A stretch of DNA of 64,000 nucleotides, taken from positions 62,001 through 126,000 of the forward strand of contig JAXLQJ010000010.1 in NCBI GenBank assembly GCA_046331705.1, written 5' to 3'. The number at the start of each line of letters is the position of its first letter. The first letter of the stretch is position 1. The notes under the pieces are model-generated. The model had not been told where the DNA came from, searched no databases, and was given only the letters and a program-made list of their open reading frames with translations. The DNA comes from JADJOY01 sp046331705 [NCBI: bacterium] (GTDB lineage Bacteria > JADJOY01). Both the position numbers and the translations under genes were made by a program. This document shows, piece by piece, positions 58,605-64,000 of this stretch.

Positions 58605-59281
58605 GACCGCGGACGGGCCAGCAAGACTCCAACGTTTGCGGCGTAGAAGACGCGCCGTGCGGGCGGCGCACCGGGCTGAATCGGCGTGCTCTCGACCACC
58701 GCCGTGACCGGAAATCGCCCCGCGAGAACTTCCACCAGCGCTTTGCCGAGCACGCGATAGCGGGTATCCGGCTTGGCCGGTCCGGACTCCTCTTTGTGCG
58801 CGGGACCATCCACGTCGTTCGACATCCCATCCCACGTCAACCCGGAGCGGAGCGGGAACTCGAACGGAAACCAGGCGCGTGCTGGAAGGTCTCGAGGCAT
58901 CCACTCGCCGCCCGGGTCGCGCCAGTCGAGCCCGTGACGTACCCATCGGTCGCGACAGGCATCCACCGTGAGCACCCGCTCGCGCCGTGGCGCTCCGTCG
59001 CTTCCGATCGCCACCGTCGCGAGCGCGCGCTCGTAGCAATCGGTGCCGGAGAGATCTCGCAGGATGCACTCGTAGTCCCACTTCCGGATCTCGCGCCGCA
59101 CCCGCGTACCATCGCTGCGCACGTAGCTCCACGTGCGGCCGATCGGATCGACGGGGAAGGCCTCGCGGCCCATCCCCTCGGCCGCCGGCAGCTCCTCGAT
59201 CGGCCCCACCGTCGCGGCGCGGGCTGTCGCGGCCACACACGCGGCGACGACCAGCAGCGCGATCCCGAGCGCTCTACTCAT
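58526..59281 (-). CDS. Secreted protein of unknown function, R3 copy (least damaged)
   Basis: 251 residues. A signal peptide ends at ARA-A near residue 22. The mature part has no family that I recognise; landmarks are EAFPVDPIGRTWSYVRSDG, RDRWVRHGLDWRDPG, PFEFPLRSGLTWDGMSNDVD, YRVLGKALVEVLAGRFPVTAV and RRVFYAANVG. After AANVG the C-terminus diverges from copies R1 and R4 (expected PVLVLVPE.DGRWVADLVLES), so this copy may also be frameshifted or truncated at its end. It overlaps the antisense propeller pseudogene. Confidence 0.6.
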   Translation of the reverse strand: MSRALGIALLVVAACVAATARAATVGPIEELPAAEGMGREAFPVDPIGRTWSYVRSDGTRVRREIRKWDYECILRDLSGTDCYERALATVAIGSDGAPRRERVLTVDACRDRWVRHGLDWRDPGGEWMPRDLPARAWFPFEFPLRSGLTWDGMSNDVDGPAHKEESGPAKPDTRYRVLGKALVEVLAGRFPVTAVVESTPIQPGAPPARRVFYAANVGVLLARPRSQRIHAIRWLSGAEVGSVWNAKGACA

Positions 59282-59383
59282 GCAGCCGAGCTTACGCCGG
59301 CTCTGCGACCTAACGGTCGCGCCGATCTCGCGTACGAAAACCGTGGCGTTGGGCATCGTCCTCGCTCGACGCCGCGGATGCGG

Positions 59384-60571
59384 TCACGCTCCACGCTTGA
59401 GCCAAGACACGTCGGGCAGTCGTCGCCAAGGAACGACCTGGTGCTCGTGGCGGCGCTGAGCGGTATCGCCGCCGTAGACGAGCACGCCCGGGCGGACATC
59501 CGCGGCCGCCCCGATCGATCCGGGAAGCGCGAGCAGCCCGCGAAACGCGTCCTCTGCGACGGTCGCGCCGGACTTGCACTCGATCCCTCGTAGCTCGCGG
59601 CCGTGCTCGACGAGCAGGTCCAGCTCGACACCGCGCGTTTCGCGCAGGTGGTAGAGCCGCGGTTCCACGCCGCGATTCGCGTGAGCCTTCACGACCTCGG
59701 AAACGACCCAGCTCTCGAAGATCGCGCCGCGCAGCGGGTGCAAGCGGAGCTGCTCTTCCGTGGTGATGCCCAGCAGGTGGCACACCAGGCCGCTATCGAG
59801 CCAGTGAAGCTTGGGGCGTCGCACCAGGCGCTTGCGGGTGGTGCGATGCCAGGCGGGAACGAGCGTGACGAGGAAGCTCGCCTCGAGGGCGGTGAGCCAA
59901 GAGCGAGCCGTGAGGTGGGACACACCCGCGTCCGAGCCGAGCGCGCTCAGGTTCACTTCCTGGGCGGTGCGACCCGCGGCCAGACGGACGAAGGTGGTGA
60001 ACGCGGCGAGATTGGTGACCTCCAGCACCTGGCGGACGTCGCGCTGGACGTACGTGGCTACGTAATCACCGAGCCAACGGCTCGGCGACAGGGACTGATC
60101 GTGGATGCGCGGGTAGGCGCCGGTGAGCAGGTTCGCGAGCAGCGTCGCTGGCGGTTTCGGAAAGCGCGCCAGCTCGTCCCGCGATGGCGCGAGCAGGTGG
60201 AAGATGGCGGTGCGACCCGCGAGCGACTGGGCCACCGAGCTCGCGAGGCCGAAGTGCTGCGAGCCAGTGAGCACCCAGCGTCCTGGGCGAGGGTCCTCGT
60301 CAACCTCTGCTTGCAAATACGAGAGCAGATCCGGGACGTGCTGAACCTCGTCGAGGATCGCGCCGCCTGGATGATCGGCAAGGAAGCCCCGCGGATCAGC
60401 TCGGACGCGCTCGCGCTCGTCGAGACGCTCGAACGTGACGTAGGGCTTGCGCGGGAAGAGTGCCCGGCAGAGCGTGGTCTTGCCCGACTGACGCGGGCCC
60501 GTCACCGTGACGATCGGGTGCCGCCGCGCAGCTCGTACCAGCACCGTCGCGAGATTGCGGCGCACGCGCAT
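59384..60571 (-). CDS. AAA ATPase with DUF4143 C-terminal domain
   Basis: 395 residues, usual size for COG1373 ATPases. Walker A GPRQSGKTT (~25-33), Walker B AILDEVQHVPD (~70-80), and sensor 1 VLTGSQHFGL (~98). The DUF4143 half (~190-395) contains a helix-turn-helix-like segment (LSALGSDAGVSHLTARSWLTAL) and ends with ELDLLVEH...GIECKSG, a PD-(D/E)xK-like strand. Biological role of the family is not established. A palindrome sits one base before the ATG and no Shine-Dalgarno is present. It is flanked by copies R3 and R4 of the secreted-protein family. Confidence 0.85.
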   Translation of the reverse strand: MRVRRNLATVLVRAARRHPIVTVTGPRQSGKTTLCRALFPRKPYVTFERLDERERVRADPRGFLADHPGGAILDEVQHVPDLLSYLQAEVDEDPRPGRWVLTGSQHFGLASSVAQSLAGRTAIFHLLAPSRDELARFPKPPATLLANLLTGAYPRIHDQSLSPSRWLGDYVATYVQRDVRQVLEVTNLAAFTTFVRLAAGRTAQEVNLSALGSDAGVSHLTARSWLTALEASFLVTLVPAWHRTTRKRLVRRPKLHWLDSGLVCHLLGITTEEQLRLHPLRGAIFESWVVSEVVKAHANRGVEPRLYHLRETRGVELDLLVEHGRELRGIECKSGATVAEDAFRGLLALPGSIGAAADVRPGVLVYGGDTAQRRHEHQVVPWRRLPDVSWLKRGA

Positions 60572-60572
60572 G

Positions 60573-60603
60573 CACTTTGTGTAAGTCCAACTTACAAAAA
60601 GTG
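60573..60603 (-). promoter_or_regulatory. 31-bp operator palindrome at the AAA/DUF4143 start codon
   Basis: CACTTTGTGTAAGT (60573-60586), CCA, ACTTACAAAAAGTG (60590-60603): 13 of 14 pairs match. On the minus strand TTGCAC, 17 bases, TACACA resembles a -35/-10, which would start transcription at about the ATG at 60571. AT-rich beside the gene, it suggests autoregulation and a leaderless transcript. Confidence 0.6.
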
Positions 60604-60649
60604 CAAATCGTTGTTGACTCTGGACGATTGCGCGTGGGAGCGTCGATCG

Positions 60650-60804
60650 TCAGGAGGGTGGGGCTTGCGGTGGGGGAGGCACCACGTCGATTCGAGCACC
60701 AGGTCGGCCACCCAGCGGCCGTCGGTCTCGGGCACGAGGACCAGTACAGGGCCGACGTTGGCGGCGTAGTACGTGCGCCGCACCGCGCGCGCCCACGTCT
60801 GAGC
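60650..60804 (-). pseudogene. C-terminal fragment of the secreted-protein family, R4 copy
   Basis: Only the 3' end remains: RAVRRTYYAANVGPVLVLVP, then DGRWVADLVLES; a one-base slip then gives VVPPPPQAPPS and a stop at 60650. The piece begins directly at the stop codon of the transporter gene. DNA of 60695-60790 nearly equals 56059-56152. No start, no signal peptide. Confidence 0.55.
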
Positions 60805-62622
60805 CTACCCGGGATCGCCCGCAGCCGGGGCGACGCGTCCCGCGTGCGCGCCCTCGCCCCCGTGACCCGGCCGACAATCCGCCTCCTCGGTCACGCTGAG
60901 CCGCGCGCCGACGTGCAGCGTGGCGACGTCGACGTCCGCGGGTGCACACAGCACGCGGCCCGGCCGACCCGTCTCGGGGCCGCGCAGCTGCAAGTCGATC
61001 GCCGCGGTGCGACCCGCGGCGCGCACCACGTGGATGGTCGCGAGCCCTTCCGCTTCGACCAGCTCCTCGTGGCCCAGGACACCGCGCGATACCAGCTCGA
61101 TCTCGCCCGCGGCGACTTCGCGGAAGCGCAGCTCTTCGAGGGCACCTTCGATGGCCTTGCCCAGCATGCGGTGCGGATGGGCGTGGATCGGTGTGGTGGC
61201 GCCCGGCTCACGGCTCAGCGCCACCAGCGCCCACCCGCTCGCGCCCTCCCAGTAGGTGATCCACCGGCAGCCCTCGCCATGCGGCAACGGGCTCTTGCGC
61301 ACCGGCAGCAGCTCGTCGATCGAGGGATGGAGCTGCACCATCACGCGCCGGAGAAATGCGTCGTCGAGCCCGCCGTCGCTCTCCTGCAAGTCGAGCAACC
61401 GTGTGGACTCGGCGAGGGAGAGCGGGGCGCCGGAAAGGAAGCGCTGGCGCAGCTGGCGATTCTGAACGTCGGCGCGGGAGCCGATGCGATAGGCCACGAA
61501 GCTCACCGCGAGCGCGGTTCCGCCGGCGAGCGCTGCCGCAGGGGCGGCACCCCGGCTCGCCGCCGAGATCGTGGCGAGCGTGAGCGCCGCCATCCACACG
61601 GACGCTCCGCCGCCCACGAGCAACGCCCGGGGCGCGGATTGGAGCAGCGCGCCGAGTGCCAGGTGCAGGCCCATGCCGGCGGCGACGGTGGTGAGCAGCG
61701 CATCGACGACGAAGGCGTCGATGGCGAGGATTCGGGCCCAGGTGGGGTCCGCGCCGAGCCACCGATCGCCGGCACCGCGCAGAACGGCGAGCCCGATGTA
61801 GCCGAGGAGAAAGCCCGGTACCGCCTTCGCGACGCTGCTGCGAACGCTGGTCGGCGTGCCCTCTCGCCGAAGCAACGAGAGCGCCACCAGCGTCGGCGCG
61901 AGCATGAGCACGCGCGCGGATTTCGAGGCCGCGGCCATGACGCCGCCATCGCCGCCCATCTGCGCGCCCACGGCGATCGCCGACGACAGATCGTTCACCG
62001 CGAGCCCGCTCCACAATCCCGCGACGCTCGGATCGATGCCGAGCGCTATCGCGACGGGGCGGAACACCAGCAACGCGACGATGCTGAAGAGCGAGATCAC
62101 CGCGATGGCGGTGGCTTGCTCGCCACGATGGGCCTTGCTGATGGGAGCGATCGCGTTCACCGCGGACGCGCCGCAGATCATGGTCCCACCGGCCAGGAGG
62201 TCGACCATCGGGCGCCGGATCCCCACCGCCGCTCCCAGCGCGTGCGCGACGAAGAAGGTGCTGGGAAGGGCGACCGCCGCCACCGCGAGGATCAGCCTCA
62301 GCTCGCCGTGCGCGAACGAACGCGACTGGACCTTGAGGCCCATGAGGATGATCGCCAGCCGCAGCACCCAGGTGCCGGTGAAGCGCAGGCCCGCGGCGTA
62401 GCGGTCGGGGTCCTGGTCGGCGCTCGGCATGGTGAGACCGAGCGCGCCGCGCACGGGTGTGTTGAGGACGACGGCGCCGAGCACGAGCCCGGCGAGCACG
62501 CTCGAGAGAAAGGGCGTCGACGGGAGCGCGTGCGTCGCCGCGATCGCCAGCGCGCCGATCACCGCGGCGAGCGCGACGCCCGGCAGATCGCTAGCGGTCG
62601 GGATCCAAGCGGGACGACGCAC
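60805..62622 (-). CDS. UPF0324/YeiH-type putative sulfate/sulfonate exporter fused to a cysteine-dioxygenase-like cupin
   Basis: 605 residues. Residues ~15-405 are a UPF0324 transporter with ten or more membrane helices; landmarks are LAGGTMICGASAVNAIAPI (~143), SLFSIVALLVF and GLAVNDLSSAIAVGAQMG. Residues ~420-580 are soluble and cupin-like: TTPIHAHPHRMLGKAIEGALEE supplies an HxH metal pair and IHVV a third His, the three-His layout of cysteine dioxygenases (thiol to sulfinate). YeiH relatives are usually ~340 residues without the extra domain. The plain inference is one protein that oxidises a thiol and exports the sulfur product. A short C-terminal tail is Gly/Ala-rich. Confidence 0.75.
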   Translation of the reverse strand: MRRPAWIPTASDLPGVALAAVIGALAIAATHALPSTPFLSSVLAGLVLGAVVLNTPVRGALGLTMPSADQDPDRYAAGLRFTGTWVLRLAIILMGLKVQSRSFAHGELRLILAVAAVALPSTFFVAHALGAAVGIRRPMVDLLAGGTMICGASAVNAIAPISKAHRGEQATAIAVISLFSIVALLVFRPVAIALGIDPSVAGLWSGLAVNDLSSAIAVGAQMGGDGGVMAAASKSARVLMLAPTLVALSLLRREGTPTSVRSSVAKAVPGFLLGYIGLAVLRGAGDRWLGADPTWARILAIDAFVVDALLTTVAAGMGLHLALGALLQSAPRALLVGGGASVWMAALTLATISAASRGAAPAAALAGGTALAVSFVAYRIGSRADVQNRQLRQRFLSGAPLSLAESTRLLDLQESDGGLDDAFLRRVMVQLHPSIDELLPVRKSPLPHGEGCRWITYWEGASGWALVALSREPGATTPIHAHPHRMLGKAIEGALEELRFREVAAGEIELVSRGVLGHEELVEAEGLATIHVVRAAGRTAAIDLQLRGPETGRPGRVLCAPADVDVATLHVGARLSVTEEADCRPGHGGEGAHAGRVAPAAGDPG

Positions 62623-62705
62623 GAGGGGTCGATCTCACCAATCAGCGCAGCCTGGGCGCAGCATTGTACGCCGCCCGGGATCCGTGGCCGCGGCGCGAGC
62701 GAACG

Positions 62706-63560
62706 CTAGAGCTCGATGCGGCGGGTGGACCCGTCCGGAGCGACGACCACCACGCCGGCGTCCAGGAAGTCGGTCACGTAGAACGTGCCGTCGGGCCCCA
62801 CGGCGAAGTTGTCGGGGACCATGGCGCCGAGACGCACCAGCTCGACGAGCGTGCCGGAGGCGAGGTCGACCTTCGCCAGGCGCGCGGGAAACACGGTCTG
62901 CAGCGCCACCAACGTGCCGTCGGGAGTGGTGTGGACCGCCGACGGCAGCACCATCCCGGAGGCCACCCGCTCGACCGCGCCGGTTTCGCGGTGGATGCGG
63001 ATGACGCCGCCCTCGAGGGCGAAGGTCGGTGCGTAGAGGTCGTCCCCGACGCAGGCCATCGAGTTGAGCGCGGGCACGGACGTGGTCAGCCGGCGCGCGG
63101 GCGAGGCGCCGGTGGGATCGATCTCGAACACACCCCCGGATGGAACCTCGCGGTTCGCGAAGATCCGCCCATCGTCGCAGCGAGTGATGCCGTTCGCTTG
63201 CGAGCCGATCTCGTCCAGCACGGTCCGGCCGCTCTTGGGGTCGAACCGCGACACCGTGCCCTTGTTGGGCTCGGTCACCACGAAGCCGCCGCCGTCGAGG
63301 ATCACCAGATCGTCGTTTGCCGCGAGCCCATCCTCGGGGCCGAACCCGCGGGTGATGGCGCCGGACTCGGGATCGACCTGAACGAGCTGAGATCCCTGGA
63401 TCGCGGCGATCCAGAGCCGACCGCGGTCCCACACGATGCCGTTGGTGGATTCGGGAGGTGTCGTGTTCACCGGTCCCGAGCCGTCGGAGCCGCCGCAACC
63501 CGTCATCGCCGTGGCCAACGCCACGATCACGAGCGCCAGCGCGTTCATCGAATGTCGCAT
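62706..63560 (-). CDS. SMP-30/gluconolactonase-like lipoprotein
   Basis: 284 residues from the ATG at 63560 with GGGAGGAA upstream (an in-frame ATG at 63548 is also possible). Lipobox Cys22 (AMTGCG). Propeller strands: GIVWDRGRLWIAAIQGSQL, LVILDGGGFVVTEPNKGTV, GITRCDDGRIFANREVP, MACVGDDLYAPTFALEG, HTTPDGTLVALQT, NFAVGPDGTFYVTDFLDAGV. This matches SMP-30/gluconolaconase/LRE domains, which bind Ca2+ or Zn2+; lactonase activity is not assured. It starts 4 bases into a 190-base gap and lies 83 bases upstream of the transporter gene on the same strand. Confidence 0.8.
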   Translation of the reverse strand: MRHSMNALALVIVALATAMTGCGGSDGSGPVNTTPPESTNGIVWDRGRLWIAAIQGSQLVQVDPESGAITRGFGPEDGLAANDDLVILDGGGFVVTEPNKGTVSRFDPKSGRTVLDEIGSQANGITRCDDGRIFANREVPSGGVFEIDPTGASPARRLTTSVPALNSMACVGDDLYAPTFALEGGVIRIHRETGAVERVASGMVLPSAVHTTPDGTLVALQTVFPARLAKVDLASGTLVELVRLGAMVPDNFAVGPDGTFYVTDFLDAGVVVVAPDGSTRRIEL

Positions 63561-63681
63561 CGTGTTCCTCCCGCGGATGCCGGCTCGGACGATCGTCGCA
63601 CACTCGGCGTCGGGCGCCGCCACCCAGCCGATCGATCTCGGCGCGGACCCCGTGGAAGGGTCGCGTGCCCCGGAGACACGA

Positions 63682-63707
63682 AGGGCCACCCGAGCTCGGG
63701 TGGCCCT
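63682..63707. terminator. Hairpin terminator downstream of groES
   Basis: Perfect 26-base palindrome AGGGCCACCCGAG/CTCGGGTGGCCCT with no loop other than the centre, followed by pyrimidine-rich sequence on the minus strand. It lies 47 bases downstream of the groES stop and would separate groES from the SMP-30 gene. Confidence 0.6.
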
Positions 63708-63753
63708 CCCGACGAGGGCGCCCGGGGGCGCCGCCGCCAGCAATCGGTGCCGT

Positions 63754-64000
63754 TCAGCCTTCGACGACGCCGAGGACGTCTTCCTCGCGGATGATCAAGA
63801 GCTCCTTGCCCTCGACCTTGATCTCGCTGCCGGCCCACTTGCTGATGATCACGACATCGCCCTTCTTCACGTCGAGGGGGATCACCTTGCCGTCGTCACC
63901 GACCTTGCCCTTGCCCACGGAGATCACCTTCGCCTGCTGCGGCTTCTCCTTGGCGGTGTCGGGAATGATGATCCCGCCCTTCGACTTCGACTCTTCTTCC
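63754..64000 (-). CDS. groES: Co-chaperonin GroES, 5' end outside the window
   Basis: The minus strand from the window end reads, in frame, [20 protein letters not shown], then [13 protein letters not shown], then [20 protein letters not shown], and [16 protein letters not shown] with TGA at 63754-63756. This is the GroES mobile loop (GGIIIPDTA) and the beta-barrel core. About 82 of an expected ~96 residues are present; the start lies past base 64000. GroES caps the GroEL chamber for protein folding. groEL would normally be downstream, but here the SMP-30 gene follows, so groEL is elsewhere or upstream. Confidence 0.93.
   Translation of the reverse strand, partial: EEESKSKGGIIIPDTAKEKPQQAKVISVGKGKVGDDGKVIPLDVKKGDVVIISKWAGSEIKVEGKELLIIREEDVLGVVEG

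Noticed and set aside
59384-60571. DUF4143 ATPase as a mobile-element gene
   Set aside because: No terminal repeats, target duplication or transposase beside it; the flanking similarity is from paralogous secreted-protein genes.
60577-62709. 710-residue plus-strand open frame
   Set aside because: Antisense to the UPF0324 fusion; rich in Arg/Gly/Asp, no domain.

Overview
This 64-kb window is high-GC bacterial chromosomal DNA. Third codon positions in real genes are almost all G or C, so long antisense shadow frames are common. The gene content fits an uncultivated deltaproteobacterial-type lineage (Myxococcota- or Binatota-like): a secreted protein with thrombospondin type-3 and MopE-type metal-binding repeats, many lipoproteins, a PilJ-N/GAF/GGDEF protein, a GTP-type PEP carboxykinase and a response regulator with a C-terminal cysteine motif. 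This placement is an inference from content, not a phylogeny. I saw no rRNA, tRNA, CRISPR array, integrase or transposase.

1-17.9 kb: a 5'-truncated secreted repeat protein; moaB with a CoA-type Nudix hydrolase; an envelope operon (3.3-7.1 kb: small protein, membrane/winged-helix protein, GT2, GT4, lipoprotein hydrolase); a thioesterase with a GAF/PAS histidine kinase; an HpnG-like phosphorylase; a small exported protein; pcrA/uvrD; glmU; a second GT4; and a bolA-CGFS glutaredoxin pair.

18-33.3 kb: central carbon and glycogen metabolism (pckG; malQ and glgB). glgB is followed by a Ca2+-type P-ATPase, a ThDP enzyme and an NAD-dependent epimerase, joined by 1-4 base stop/start overlaps. A large MscK-type channel separates pckG from malQ.

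33.6-49.2 kb: a diguanylate cyclase, an M28 peptidase, DUF429, an SRPBCC lipoprotein, a sulfotransferase and a propeller-like exported protein. Diverging from the last is a TetR-led cluster (TetR, DUF362, 5-TM protein, Old Yellow Enzyme, CehA/McbA-type PHP lipoprotein, response regulator). The TetR gene has a visible promoter and a palindrome at its start codon.

49.3-60.8 kb is different. A YtrA-type GntR/ABC transporter operon, a GNAT gene, a methyltransferase, a propeller gene and several related secreted-protein genes carry frameshifts or survive as fragments, interspersed with intact genes. Two pairs of diverged direct repeats lie here. A DUF4143-type AAA ATPase with a near-perfect 31-bp palindrome at its start codon sits inside this zone.

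60.8-64 kb: a UPF0324/YeiH transporter fused to a cysteine-dioxygenase-like cupin (the most unusual architecture here), an SMP-30-like lipoprotein, and the 3' part of groES running off the end. Symmetric hairpin terminators with 12-13 bp stems lie at 2.0, 11.1, 17.9 and 63.7 kb.
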